Shown: positions 10,101 to 19,767, counted from the stretch's first letter. The stretch is DNA of 64,000 nt from Variovorax sp. V213 (GCF_041154455.1 NZ_AP028664.1:5209001-5273000), one strand, 5' to 3'. Numbers and translations are program-made. Notes: a model not told the origin generated them from the letters alone.

Positions 10101-10126
10101 CACGCTTCCAGGTGGTGGCGAATTGA
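4112..10126 (+). CDS. Alpha-2-macroglobulin family protein (YfhM-like), very large
   Basis: 2004 residues. Bacterial alpha-2-macroglobulins are periplasmic, inner-membrane-anchored protease traps; the bait is cut and a thioester captures the protease. The thioester motif GCTEQ is intact (Cys1520-Gln1523) in YPHGCTEQITSQ. The N-terminus has one membrane segment (LAWLVVLALVVLAGW, about residues 62-76) and no lipobox, so it is a signal anchor and not a lipoprotein. Repeated MG beta domains with typical signatures follow (VFSDRGIYRPGD near residue 730, TYEVHVLAKAF near 945). A Lys/Glu-rich low-complexity insertion occupies about residues 574-615. The family is usually near 1650 residues, so this one is long. 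pbpC follows after 2 bp, the conserved pairing that links it to envelope defence. Confidence 0.93.
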   Translation: MLQVANRKLASLSDVLFTGLGRALGFLRPLARGLIGSWRPPGWLRIVGALLLFGLQWLQQRLAWLVVLALVVLAGWMASPHVLKWWHGLTPDRVEPVVATAQIVPPPRTQIEIDKGPNPLVINFSASVAPIARIGQEAAGISIEPAIAGRWTWSSQKKLEFLPAQDWPVGQPYKVQLANNALATHIEMALRKYEFTSPEFSARIASAEFYQDPVQANVRRALFRVSFSHPVNTAEFEKRLVLTYDQACGTSFFGVGKCTGEKFTVSYDRLRLAATLQSEPLPIPEKTRPVVLSLAAGAVAQKGGPGQRNDISRAVDIPGLFSFDIASVEPTIVTGENGEPEHVMHVTASMPVHEREMARVVQAWLLPATEEAKGDPDEKFDWSAEPAKVTDAVLRRAKKLALQPIASEREVSEMVSFRMPQAEGGRYLLVRVAKGLKTPGGYQLGAARQEVQLLKTFAPELTIMSQGSLLALSGERKLPILVRDLPGIRLEIGRLLPQQLQHLVTQTNGDFAHPQFNGGLQSDNLVDRFQKEIPLSIPAGKAHYETVDFAEYLRSDVADRRGVFLLKVQGYDPKARKKAEGDAAQAQPEEAQEEQSSEGEGDPESGNPEDQKDQRLVLVTDLGIVVKKSLDGTRDVFVQSIANGQPVAGALVEVWGRNGMIIASQATGATGTAKLPNLAGYQREKAPVVLVVRKDGDLSFLPFNRSDRTLDISRFDVGGLRAAGVPNQMTAYVFSDRGIYRPGDTMHIAMMVKAGNWGTSLRDLPLEAEIIDARGLSVRREKLKLGPGGAAEIAHATQDTSPTGNYTVNLYLPRESSPGNPEVQGLLLGSTTVKVQEFLPDRTKVVAKLSSEAAEGWVKPKDLKALIDVQNLFGTPAPGRKVEGTLTLSPAFPVFRAFADYAFFDPQRATEKQVDDLGSVQTSTEGKAEFDLRLSRFDVATYEVHVLAKAFEPEGGRSVSAEAQTLVSDMPYLVGVKVDGDTSYVSKGAARNATVIAIDPQAKKTAVADLKIERVERKVLSVLVKQDNGLYRYESRKKEIVLDEKPLAIVAAGNTIALNTAAPGNFAYVVRNAGGLELNRVEYSVAGNANVSRSLDRNAELQLTLDRKDYEPGQEIEVSIRAPYVGAGLITIERDKVYAHAWFKTDKTASVQKITLPKEFEGTGYVNVHFVRDPASDEVYMSPLSYGVAPFATSLAKRTANLQLTSSELVKPGQTVKMKLASDKPTRAVLFAVDEGILQVARYKTPDPLKHFFQKRALEVGTLQTLDLILPEFKKLMQGAAPGGDGEGELGKHLNPFKRKRDKPVAYWSGLVDVNGSREFSYTVPESFNGSLRVMAVAVNDETTAAKSTRTVVRGDMVILPNAPLAMAPGDTVEVGVGLANNIVGSGKEAPIALTLTASGGLEVVGDATQTLKVNERGEASTKFNVRAKPGEQAVLGSSALVFTSAHKTFSARLSTEVSVRPASPFVTLVQAGSFQRAGELSSKADLYPNFRKSDVAVSAAPWAFATGLMQYLEAYPHGCTEQITSQTFPAVLLSGRPELVKEMARGRTAEQGPMPEARKTFERYLVQLRARQTADGGFSLWPGAGTDAFATLYAVHLLVEAKDHKLPVPQDLLQKANTYLQGWLGSGDASLDGWRQRTQAAYLLTRQGIIAPAALANLREAWRTQQTRQTQGWSDDLGAVYLAASYQLVKQEQVANELLNPVWSDLLARTEKKQRRNVWGAYYDPLVHDSMMLHLVGRHFPSRLKTLKPAVWEGMGAMVRDGWYNSLSSASMLLAVDAYFEAVAQNAEGKLTAQTVNAQGQAAALALGAVNPITRAAVPAGTAKLKLSNDSDFNLYYSWAEQGFERNVPATPVNQGLEIFHEVLDAKGNPVTKARLGEEVTVRVRVRSLERAQLSDVALVDVLPGGLEPVLQAVGDDEEANADAPIWKKRLGGSGSWKVQYADIREDRVVFYGGVGKDLLEVTYKARATNVGDFVVPAAYGEAMYDRRVYSRSAGARFQVVAN

Positions 10127-10128
10127 CC

Positions 10129-12465
10129 ATGGCGAGCCCCGGTCTTCCTCCCTCTCCCACTGGGAGAGGGAGGAAGACCTTGGTCGCCTTCGTGGCGGTT
10201 GCCTTGCTGCTCGCGCTGCTGCGCTTCTGGCCCCACGCACCGCTGAGCGAAACCGTCGGCAGCTCCCGCGCCGTGTACGCGCAAGGCGGCGAGTTGCTGC
10301 GCCTCACGCTCGCAAGCGATGAGCAGTACCGCCTCTGGGTGCCGCTCGACCGGATCTCGCCGACGCTGATCGACGCGGTGCTGCTCTACGAAGACCGGCG
10401 CTTCTACGCACACCCCGGCGTCAACCCCGCCGCGCTGGTGCGCAGCGCGTGGCGCATCGCCAGCGGCGCGCGCAGGCAGGGCGGCTCGACGCTCACGATG
10501 CAGCTTGCACGGCGTATCTACGGCATCGACAGCCGCACGGCCATGGGCAAGGTCGCGCAGATCGGCGCAGCCCTCTGGCTGGAGGCACGCTTCAGCAAGC
10601 GCGAGATCCTGGAGGCGTACCTCAACACCGCCCCCTACGGCGGCAACATCGAAGGCGTGCAGGCCGCGAGCCTCATCTACTTTCGCAAGGATGCCGCCAA
10701 GCTCAGCCTGCCCGAAGCGCTGACGCTCGCGGTGATTCCGCAGAACCCCGTCAAGCGCATCGCCGAGCGCGGCCGCAATGCCGAGCTGCAATCGGCGCGC
10801 GAGCGGCTGTGGGCGCTGTGGGCCGAGCGCGATCCGGCGGCGAAGCAGCACGCGCCCGACGCGCAGCTCGCGCTCTCGGCGCAGTCGCGCGGCAGCCTGC
10901 CTTTTCTCGCGCCGCACGCCACCGACATGCTGCTCGCGCAGGAGCGTGGTGTGCAGGAGATCCGGACCACCATCGACCTGCGCATGCAGGCCACGCTCGA
11001 ACGCGTGATGGCCCAGTACCTGCGCACGCACGCCGACGTGGGCATGACCAACGCGAGCGCGCTGCTGCTCGATGCCTCGACCATGCAGGTGCGTGCGCTG
11101 ATCGGCTCGGCCGACTGGCACAACGACGCCATCGCGGGCCAGGTCAACGGCACGCAGGCCAAGCGTTCGCCGGGCTCCACCCTCAAGCCCTTCATCTATG
11201 CGCTGGCGCTCGACCAGGGCCTGCTGCATCCGAAGACGATGCTGAAGGACGCGCCGACTTCCTTCGGCCCCTACACGCCGGAGAACTTCGACCACCGCTT
11301 CGCCGGCCCGCTGCCCGCGCAGGAGGCGTTGATCCGCAGCCGCAACATCCCGGCGGTGGCTGTGGCGGCGAAGCTCTCGAAGCCCGGGCTCTACGACTTC
11401 ATGCGGCTTGCGGGCGTGTCGAAGCTGCAGAGCGAATCGCACTACGGCCTGGCGCTGGTGCTGGGCGGCGGCGAGGTCACGCCCGAGGAGCTCGCGGGCC
11501 TCTACGCGACGCTGGCCAACGGCGGTGTCTCGCAGCCGCTGCGCTACACGCAGCCCGCGCCCGACGAGCGGCCGGCCCAGCCGCTGCGCCTATTGAGCGA
11601 GGAGGCTTCGTTCATCACGCTCGACATGCTGCGCCACACGCCGCGGCCCGACACCACCCTGCCCGCGCGCCCCGCCATCGCGTGGAAGACGGGCACCTCC
11701 TGGGGCTTCCGCGATGCGTGGACAGCGGGCGTGTTCGGCCGCCATGTGCTCGTGGTGTGGGTCGGCAATTTCGACGGAACGAGCAACCCTGCACTGGTGG
11801 GCGTCGACGCGGCCGCCCCCCTGTTCCTGCGCATGGTCGACGCATTGCGCGCCGAGCGGCTCGATCCCGGCGAGGTCGCCACGCGGCAGCCTCCGGACCT
11901 GCGCCAGGTCGAGGTCTGCACCGCGACGGGCGGCCTGCCCGATGCGCTGTGCCCGGTGCGCGCCACCACGTGGTTCATCGCCGGCAAGTCGCCGATCCAG
12001 GTCAGCAACCTGCATCGCGCGGTGTGGGTCGACGAGACGACCGGCCAGGTGGTGTGCGGCCCGCAGCCCCATGCACGCCAGCAGGTGGTCGAGCAATGGG
12101 GCAGCGACATGCGCCGGCTGTTCCGCCAGGCCGGGCTGCCGCGCGCGAGCCTGCCGGCCGATGGCTGCGAGAAAGGCAATGCCTCTACAGAGACCGCGCC
12201 GCTCATCACCTCGCCGCTGCGCGGCGTGCGCCACACGCTGCGGGCGAAGAAGCCCGAGCCGCTGGTGCTGCGCGCCGAAGCGGCTGCGGGCACGCAGACG
12301 ATCTACTGGTTCGCGGACGATGCGCTGATCGGCCGCGCCGCGCCCGGCGAGGGCATCACCTGGATGCCCGACCTCGCGGATTCGGGCCGGCGCTACATGC
12401 TGCGCGCTGTCGACGACCAGGGGCGCGCCGAATCGCGCGAAGTGACGGTAGACATCGCGCCTTGA
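10129..12465 (+). CDS. pbpC: Penicillin-binding protein 1C (transglycosylase/transpeptidase)
   Basis: 778 residues from the ATG just after the macroglobulin stop. A signal anchor (about residues 18-33) leads into a GT51 glycosyltransferase domain with YEDRRFYAHPG (catalytic Glu88) and GGSTLTMQLARR. The transpeptidase domain has SPGSTLKPF (Ser350, Lys353), SRN (IRSRNIPAV) and KTGT at 520-523. The C-terminal about 90 residues match the BiPBP_C beta domain typical of PBP1C. Residues 5-17 are encoded by a perfect palindromic repeat (10141-10179), so the native start could be the in-frame TTG at 10180. It pairs with the upstream macroglobulin gene, as in many proteobacteria. Confidence 0.94.
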   Translation: MASPGLPPSPTGRGRKTLVAFVAVALLLALLRFWPHAPLSETVGSSRAVYAQGGELLRLTLASDEQYRLWVPLDRISPTLIDAVLLYEDRRFYAHPGVNPAALVRSAWRIASGARRQGGSTLTMQLARRIYGIDSRTAMGKVAQIGAALWLEARFSKREILEAYLNTAPYGGNIEGVQAASLIYFRKDAAKLSLPEALTLAVIPQNPVKRIAERGRNAELQSARERLWALWAERDPAAKQHAPDAQLALSAQSRGSLPFLAPHATDMLLAQERGVQEIRTTIDLRMQATLERVMAQYLRTHADVGMTNASALLLDASTMQVRALIGSADWHNDAIAGQVNGTQAKRSPGSTLKPFIYALALDQGLLHPKTMLKDAPTSFGPYTPENFDHRFAGPLPAQEALIRSRNIPAVAVAAKLSKPGLYDFMRLAGVSKLQSESHYGLALVLGGGEVTPEELAGLYATLANGGVSQPLRYTQPAPDERPAQPLRLLSEEASFITLDMLRHTPRPDTTLPARPAIAWKTGTSWGFRDAWTAGVFGRHVLVVWVGNFDGTSNPALVGVDAAAPLFLRMVDALRAERLDPGEVATRQPPDLRQVEVCTATGGLPDALCPVRATTWFIAGKSPIQVSNLHRAVWVDETTGQVVCGPQPHARQQVVEQWGSDMRRLFRQAGLPRASLPADGCEKGNASTETAPLITSPLRGVRHTLRAKKPEPLVLRAEAAAGTQTIYWFADDALIGRAAPGEGITWMPDLADSGRRYMLRAVDDQGRAESREVTVDIAP
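10141..10179. repeat. Perfect palindrome, 19-bp arms, inside the pbpC 5' end
   Basis: GGTCTTCCTCCCTCTCCCA is followed by one C and then its exact reverse complement. The CCTCTCCC/GGGAGAGG type is a well-known intergenic palindrome in proteobacteria. Here it lies 10 bases downstream of the pbpC ATG and is translated as roughly LPPSPTGRGRKT. The transcript would fold into a very stable hairpin over the ribosome-loading region. Confidence 0.85.
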
Positions 12466-12541
12466 CCCGGACGGATGTCATGGCCGCGTCACGCGGAATT
12501 GGCATGGTCTCGCGTTTCGACTGAAACCTTTCTTCTTGCTC

Positions 12542-13894
12542 ATGACGCGCCTCGCCTCCCTCTCTTTCATCGCCCTTGCCGCCGCGTTCGCCTGCTGCAA
12601 TGCCGCCGCGCAGACCGCCTTCCCCGCGACGCTCGCCGGCCACGCCGTGCTGCCCGCGCAGAGCTTCGTGGCCGCGCCCAAGGATGCGCCGGCCGACCTG
12701 CAGGCCAGCGGCAAGTTCACCTCGGGCAAGCGCGTCGAGGCGCTGGGCACGGTCGAAGGCCTCTCGGCCGGCCGCGGCACGGGCGTCTCGGTGCCCTTCA
12801 AGGGCCAGCCGCTGCAAGGCCACTCGGGCATCAAGAAGATGGACGACGGTTCGTTCTGGATACTCACCGACAACGGTGCCGGCGCCAAGGCCAACTCGCC
12901 CGACTTCATGCTCTACCTGAACCACTACAAGGTGGACTTCAAGAGCGGCAAGTTCAACCGCCTGAACACCATCTTCCTGCATGACCCCGACAAGAAGGTG
13001 CCCTTTCGCATCGTTCACGAAGGCACGAAGCAGCGCTACCTGACCGGCTCCGATTTCGACCCCGAGAGCTTCCAGTTCGCCGGCGGCGCGCTGTGGATCG
13101 GCGAGGAGTTCGGCCCCTTCGTGATCAAGGCCGACTTGAAGGGCAAGGTGCTCGCGGTGTTCGATACGCTGGTCGACGGCAAGGCCGTGCGCTCGCCCGA
13201 CCATCCGGCCGTCACCACGCCGGGCGCGCCGGGCGGTACGGTGGATTTCCAGGTCAAGCGCTCCAAGGGCTTCGAAGGCATGGCCTCGTCGAAGGACGGC
13301 AGCAAGCTCTACGCGCTGCTCGAAGGCCCGGTGTGGAACGCCGAGACGAAGGATTACGAGAAGCTGGACGGCAAGGAAGCGCTGCGCGTGCTGGAGTTCG
13401 ACGTGGCGTCTGAAAAATGGACGGGTCGTCATTGGCAGTACCCGCTCGAAGCGAACGGCCACGCCATCGGCGACTTCAACATGATCGACGCCACCACCGG
13501 CCTCGTCATCGAGCGCGACAACGGCGAGGGCACGAGCGACAAGGCCTGCCCCGAAGGCCAGAAGCGCACCGACTGCTTCCACGACATCGCGAAGTTCAAG
13601 CGCGTCTACAAGATCGAGCTGAACGACGCCAACGTAGGTGGCCCGGTGCGCAAGATCGGCTACATCGATCTGCTCAACATTGCCGACCCGGCCAAGCTCG
13701 CGCGCAAGCCGCTCAATGACGGGGTGCTCAAGTTCCCGTTCTTCACCATCGAGAACGTCGACGTGGTCGATGCCACGCACATCGTGGTCGGCAACGACAA
13801 CAATCTGCCGTTCTCCAGCAGCCGCGAGCCGAACAAGGCGGACGACAACGAGCTGGTGCTGCTCGAAGCGGGCGCGCTGCTGCAGGCGAAGTAA
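12542..13894 (+). CDS. Esterase-like activity of phytase family protein, secreted
   Basis: 450 residues. The ATG at 12542 gives a clean signal peptide (MTRLASLSFIALAAAFACC, cleavage near NAAAQT), preferred over the TTG two codons upstream. The body matches the phytase-like esterase domain (EGLSAGRGTG, LQGHSGIKKMDDGSFWILTD, ESFQFAGGALWIGEEFGPF, KGFEGMASSKDGSKLYALLE), a beta-propeller fold that is exported and often calcium-dependent. Phosphoester or ester hydrolysis in the periplasm is the usual assignment, but substrates are rarely known. It starts 76 bp after pbpC and may be transcribed separately. It converges on pepP. Confidence 0.85.
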   Translation: MTRLASLSFIALAAAFACCNAAAQTAFPATLAGHAVLPAQSFVAAPKDAPADLQASGKFTSGKRVEALGTVEGLSAGRGTGVSVPFKGQPLQGHSGIKKMDDGSFWILTDNGAGAKANSPDFMLYLNHYKVDFKSGKFNRLNTIFLHDPDKKVPFRIVHEGTKQRYLTGSDFDPESFQFAGGALWIGEEFGPFVIKADLKGKVLAVFDTLVDGKAVRSPDHPAVTTPGAPGGTVDFQVKRSKGFEGMASSKDGSKLYALLEGPVWNAETKDYEKLDGKEALRVLEFDVASEKWTGRHWQYPLEANGHAIGDFNMIDATTGLVIERDNGEGTSDKACPEGQKRTDCFHDIAKFKRVYKIELNDANVGGPVRKIGYIDLLNIADPAKLARKPLNDGVLKFPFFTIENVDVVDATHIVVGNDNNLPFSSSREPNKADDNELVLLEAGALLQAK

Positions 13895-13899
13895 CAAAG

Positions 13900-13928
13900 C
13901 CGCTGCGATGCCATCGGCGTCGCAGCGG
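13900..13928. terminator. Hairpin between convergent genes
   Basis: CCGCTGCGA (13900-13908) pairs with TCGCAGCGG (13920-13928), and the loop contains a further GCC/GGC pairing, giving a stem of about 12 pairs with one wobble. It lies exactly between the esterase stop and the pepP stop. There is no long T-tract, so it probably acts on both strands as a weak terminator or RNA 3'-end stabiliser. Confidence 0.55.
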
Positions 13929-13933
13929 GGCGG

Positions 13934-15328
13934 TCACGCTCGCATCAGCGCCTCGATCTCGTCCGCCTTCACCGGTACGCCGCGCGAAATGAGTTCGCAG
14001 CCCGTGGCCGTGACGATCGCGTCGTCCTCGATGCGGATGCCGATGTTGTGGAACTGCTCGGGCACGCCTTCGCCGGGCCGCACGTAGATGCCGGGCTCCA
14101 GCGTCAGCACCATGCCGGGATGCAGGATGCGGCTCGGCCGGTTCTTGATGACTTCGTTCGACAGCGGATCCTTGCGCTCGCTCACCTCGCCCACCTGCGT
14201 GGGCTCGACGTAGCTGCCGCAGTCGTGCACGTCCATGCCGAGCCAGTGGCCCGTGCGGTGCATGTAGAACTGGAAGTAGGCGCGGGTGTCGATCACGTCG
14301 TCCACGCTGCCCACCTTGTTGGCGTCGAGCAGGCCCAGGTCGAGCATGCCCTGCGCCAGCACCTTCACGGCCGCATCGTGCGGATCGTTGAAGCGGTTGC
14401 CGGCCTTGGTGGCTGCGGCCGATGCGTCCTGGCTGGCCAGCACCAGGTCGTACAGCGCGCGCTGCGGGCCGCTGAACCTGCCGTTGGCTGGAAAGGTGCG
14501 TGTGATGTCGCTCGCATAGCCGTCCAGTTCGCAGCCTGCGTCGATCAGCACCAGCTCGCCGCTTTGCACCGGCGCCGCGTCGGCGCGGTAGTGCAGCACG
14601 CAGGCATTGGCACCCGCCGCCACGATGGAGCCGTAGGCCGGGTATTGCGAGCCGCCGAGGCGGAACTCGTGCAGCAGTTCGGCGTCCAGGTGGTACTCGC
14701 GCACGTCCTTGCCTTCGCGCAGCATGCGGGCCGACAACTGCATCGCGCGGATGTGGGCGCGCGCGCTGATCTGCGCGGCGCGGCGCATGATGTCCTGTTC
14801 GTGCGCGTCCTTCACCAGGCGCATTTCGTCCAGCGGTCCGCACAGGTCGCGCTGCTCCTCGGGGCACAGTGCACCGTAGCGCACGCGCGCGCGCACCGAT
14901 TGCAGCCAGCCGTCGATGCGGGTTTCCAGGCCCTTGTGAATCGCGAACGGAAACCACACGGTCGACTTGTTCTCGAGCAGCTTCGGCAGCCTGGCGTCGA
15001 GGTCGTTGATCGAAAAGGCTTCGTTCACGCCAAGCGCCGCGGGAGCCGCGTCGGGGCCCAGGCGATAGCCGTCCCAGATCTCGCGCTCCAGGTCCTTGGG
15101 CGCGCAGAACAGCGCCGCGCGGCCGTCGCCCGCGAGCACCAGCCAGGCATTCGGCTCGGTGAAACCGGTCAGGTAATAGAAGTAGCTGTCGTGCCGGAAC
15201 AGGAAATCGCTGTCGCGGTTGCGCTGGCGCTCCGGCGCGGTCGGCACGATGGCGATGCCGTCCTTGCCCAGTTGCGAGGCGAGGCGAGCGCGGCGCTCGG
15301 CGTAGATCTTGTTGTCTTCTGAGGTCAT
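13934..15328 (-). CDS. pepP: Xaa-Pro aminopeptidase (M24B)
   Basis: 464 residues, normal for PepP. It removes N-terminal residues preceding proline in the cytoplasm using a dimanganese centre. The N-terminal aminopeptidase P domain contains DSDFLFRHDSYFYYLTGF. In the pita-bread C-domain the metal ligands are visible in LIDAGCELDGYASDITRTF (two Asp), HRTGHWLGMDVHD (His), VLTLEPGIYV (Glu) and NIGIRIEDDAIVT (Glu). Its ATG overlaps the stop of the nucleotidyltransferase gene (ATGA), so it is the last gene of the speD-nucleotidyltransferase-pepP unit. Confidence 0.94.
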   Translation of the reverse strand: MTSEDNKIYAERRARLASQLGKDGIAIVPTAPERQRNRDSDFLFRHDSYFYYLTGFTEPNAWLVLAGDGRAALFCAPKDLEREIWDGYRLGPDAAPAALGVNEAFSINDLDARLPKLLENKSTVWFPFAIHKGLETRIDGWLQSVRARVRYGALCPEEQRDLCGPLDEMRLVKDAHEQDIMRRAAQISARAHIRAMQLSARMLREGKDVREYHLDAELLHEFRLGGSQYPAYGSIVAAGANACVLHYRADAAPVQSGELVLIDAGCELDGYASDITRTFPANGRFSGPQRALYDLVLASQDASAAATKAGNRFNDPHDAAVKVLAQGMLDLGLLDANKVGSVDDVIDTRAYFQFYMHRTGHWLGMDVHDCGSYVEPTQVGEVSERKDPLSNEVIKNRPSRILHPGMVLTLEPGIYVRPGEGVPEQFHNIGIRIEDDAIVTATGCELISRGVPVKADEIEALMRA

Positions 15329-16062
15329 CTTGGCGTGTTCAGTTGAAGAAGCCGTTCGGGCGTTCCCACATCGGTCCAGGGCCCGGCGTAGAGCTCGGCG
15401 CTCACGAGTTCATTGTCCATCGCGGCGCGCAGGATGGGTGCCAGCGGGGCTTTGGCGCCCGCGGGGTTGCCGGGGGGAATGTCGCAGTAAGGCGGCGCAA
15501 AGAGCGCAGCGCGGTACAGGCCGATGGTCGAGAAGGTGTATTTTTCGGCCGCCGAATTGAGCGCCAGCCCCCCGGCGGAGAGGCCGAAATCGCCCTTCGG
15601 GTTGTGCGCCGGGTTCGGCACCAGCCACAGGTGGGCGAGCTTGCCGCTGGCCGCGAAGCGGTCCACCGAGGCTTGAGTGAAGGCGAAATCCGGTGCGAAC
15701 ACATCGCCGGCCGCGACCCAGAAAACCTCGCCCAGCCGGGGCAGCGCGCGCACGATGCCGCCGGCCGTTTCCAGCGCTCCACCAAAGTCGCGGCCTTCGT
15801 CGGAATATGAAATTGATAGCGCGCCGCGTCCACTCAGCAAGGGTCTGGCGCCGAACCGGCTGGAAATCTTCTCGCCAAGCCAGTCGGTGTTGACCACCAG
15901 TTCGGTGAAGCCGCCGGCGGCCAGCGCCTCCATCGGCCATTGCATCAGCGGCTTGCCGCGCACTTCGAGCAATGGCTTGGGCGTGGTGTCGGTCAGCGGC
16001 CGCATGCGCTCGCCACGGCCTGCGGCAAGGATCATCGCCCGAACGCAAGCCCGGGTGCTCAC
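15325..16062 (-). CDS. Sugar-1-phosphate nucleotidyltransferase (MurU-like)
   Basis: 245 residues from a GTG that overlaps the speD stop as GTGA; an ATG nine codons later is the alternative. The nucleotide-binding signature LAAGRGERMRPLTDTTPKP is at the N-terminus and GKPLMQWPMEAL follows. Family members join a sugar phosphate to a nucleotide. In many beta- and gammaproteobacteria the version next to pepP is MurU, N-acetylmuramate-1-phosphate uridylyltransferase of cell-wall recycling, with the kinase gene amgK directly upstream. Here speD occupies that upstream place. The MurU assignment is therefore likely by size and position but unproven. Confidence 0.82.
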   Translation of the reverse strand: MSTRACVRAMILAAGRGERMRPLTDTTPKPLLEVRGKPLMQWPMEALAAGGFTELVVNTDWLGEKISSRFGARPLLSGRGALSISYSDEGRDFGGALETAGGIVRALPRLGEVFWVAAGDVFAPDFAFTQASVDRFAASGKLAHLWLVPNPAHNPKGDFGLSAGGLALNSAAEKYTFSTIGLYRAALFAPPYCDIPPGNPAGAKAPLAPILRAAMDNELVSAELYAGPWTDVGTPERLLQLNTPR

Positions 16063-16439
16063 GCCGCGACCTTGCCGCGCAGCAGCTCGTTGCGTTCGCT
16101 GTGGCCGGGCTTGAACAGAGAGACCAGGCATTCCATGAGCGCATGCGCCTTGGCCGAATGGTCGCCGCCGAAGTTGCACACATACACGTCGAGCGTGGCC
16201 CCGCGCTGTTCGGGCCAGGTGTGGATGCACAGGTGCGATTCGGCCAGCAGCACCGTGGCCGTCACGCCGCCCGGTCCCCCTGGCGTGGCCGGAAACCCGT
16301 GGACCAGCTGGCCTACCGGCTGCAGCCCGGCGGCGGTGACCGCCTTGAGGCAGACGGCGCCGAGCGCCTCCTTGTCGGTCAGCCATTGCATCCCGCATTG
16401 GCAGTCGTGGAGATCGGCGGTGAGGTGCAGCCCATGCAT
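16059..16439 (-). CDS. speD: S-adenosylmethionine decarboxylase proenzyme
   Basis: 126 residues, the small bacterial (class 1B) form. It makes decarboxylated SAM, the aminopropyl donor for spermidine synthase. Self-cleavage between Glu67 and Ser68 in LLAESHLCIHTWPE yields the pyruvoyl group; His73 and Cys88 (VYVCNFGGD) lie at the +5 and +20 spacing of the known catalytic residues (Ser63, His68 and Cys83 in the Thermotoga enzyme). Translation begins at ATGCATGGGCTGCAC. It heads a three-gene unit with the nucleotidyltransferase and pepP, and is divergent from tkt with 135 bp between them. Its partner aminopropyltransferase is 15 kb away. Confidence 0.93.
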   Translation of the reverse strand: MHGLHLTADLHDCQCGMQWLTDKEALGAVCLKAVTAAGLQPVGQLVHGFPATPGGPGGVTATVLLAESHLCIHTWPEQRGATLDVYVCNFGGDHSAKAHALMECLVSLFKPGHSERNELLRGKVAA

Positions 16440-16574
16440 GGGTGGCAACTCTAGCAGTCCGGGCGCCGCCAAAGAACATCGGCCGCGTGTCGAGGGCGTA
16501 TTGAAGGGGGCGGGAGCGAGCCCGGTAAAATCGCGGGTTCCCCCCAATCCACATTCCCCGAAAGTCCTCCGCCC

Positions 16575-18686
<2,112 letters not shown>

Positions 18687-18748
18687 GCCCGGCCCGGCGC
18701 TTTCTTTCTGTTCGATCAAAAAGTTTTTCAACCTTAGGAGCAAATCAG

Positions 18749-19750
18749 ATGGCTATCAAACTCGGTATCAACGGCTTCGGTCGCATCGGTCGCAACGTGC
18801 TGCGCGCAGCGGTGCAGAACTTCAAGAACGAGATCGAAATCGTTGCCATCAACGACTTGCTCGAGCCCGACTACCTGGCCTACATGCTCCAGTACGACTC
18901 GGTGCACGGCCGCTTCAAGGGCGAAGTCACGGTTGAAGGCAACACCCTGATCGTCAACGGCAAGAAGATCCGCCTCACGCAAGAGCGCGACCCGGCGCAA
19001 CTGAAGTGGAACGAAGTCGGCGCCGACATCGTGCTCGAATCCACCGGCCTCTTCCTCACCAAGGAAACCTGCCAGAAGCATCTCGAGGCAGGTGCCAAGA
19101 AGGTGATCATGTCGGCCCCGTCGAAGGACGACACCCCCATGTTCGTCTACGGCGTGAACGACAAGAAGTACGCCGGCGAAGCCATCGTCAGCAACGCCAG
19201 CTGCACCACCAACTGCCTGGCGCCGCTCGCCAAGGTGCTGAACGACAAGTGGGGCATCAAGCGCGGCCTGATGACCACGGTGCATGCGGCCACGGCCACG
19301 CAGAAGACCGTCGACGGCCCGAGCAACAAGGACTGGCGCGGCGGCCGCGGCATCCTGGAAAACATCATTCCCTCGAGCACCGGCGCCGCCAAGGCCGTGG
19401 GCGTGGTGATCCCGGAGCTCAACAAGAAGCTCACCGGCATGAGCTTCCGCGTGCCGACCTCCGACGTGTCGGTGGTCGACCTGACGGTGGAGCTGGAGAA
19501 GGAAGCCACCTACAAGGAAATCTGCGCCGAGATGAAGTCGCAGAGCGAAGGCGCGCTCAAGGGTGTGCTGGGCTACACCGAAGACAAGGTGGTGGCCACC
19601 GATTTCCGCGGCGACCCGCGCACCTCGATCTTCGACGCCGAAGCCGGCATTGCGCTCGACGGCACCTTCGTGAAGCTCGTGAGCTGGTACGACAACGAGT
19701 GGGGCTACTCGAACAAGTGCCTCGAAATGGTGAAGGTCGTTTCGAAGTAA
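18749..19750 (+). CDS. gap: Glyceraldehyde-3-phosphate dehydrogenase, type I
   Basis: 333 residues. It catalyses the NAD-dependent phosphorylating oxidation of glyceraldehyde 3-phosphate in central metabolism. It begins MAIKLGINGFGRIGRN, with a good Shine-Dalgarno AGGAG at 18736-18740. The active-site Cys152 is in SNASCTTNC and the catalytic His in TTVHAATATQK. Other conserved blocks are SFRVPTSDVSVVDLTVEL and SWYDNEWGYSNK. It follows tkt in the same direction and ends at a strong intrinsic terminator. This pairing is common in Burkholderiales. Confidence 0.98.
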   Translation: MAIKLGINGFGRIGRNVLRAAVQNFKNEIEIVAINDLLEPDYLAYMLQYDSVHGRFKGEVTVEGNTLIVNGKKIRLTQERDPAQLKWNEVGADIVLESTGLFLTKETCQKHLEAGAKKVIMSAPSKDDTPMFVYGVNDKKYAGEAIVSNASCTTNCLAPLAKVLNDKWGIKRGLMTTVHAATATQKTVDGPSNKDWRGGRGILENIIPSSTGAAKAVGVVIPELNKKLTGMSFRVPTSDVSVVDLTVELEKEATYKEICAEMKSQSEGALKGVLGYTEDKVVATDFRGDPRTSIFDAEAGIALDGTFVKLVSWYDNEWGYSNKCLEMVKVVSK

Positions 19751-19767
19751 GGCTTCGGAGCTCCAAC

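Noticed and set aside
4058..10240. Very long open frame on the minus strand opposite the macroglobulin gene
   Set aside because: GC-rich codon bias in the real gene keeps the opposite frame open. The translation is low-complexity Arg/His/Ala-rich with no domain, while the + strand encodes a complete thioester protein.
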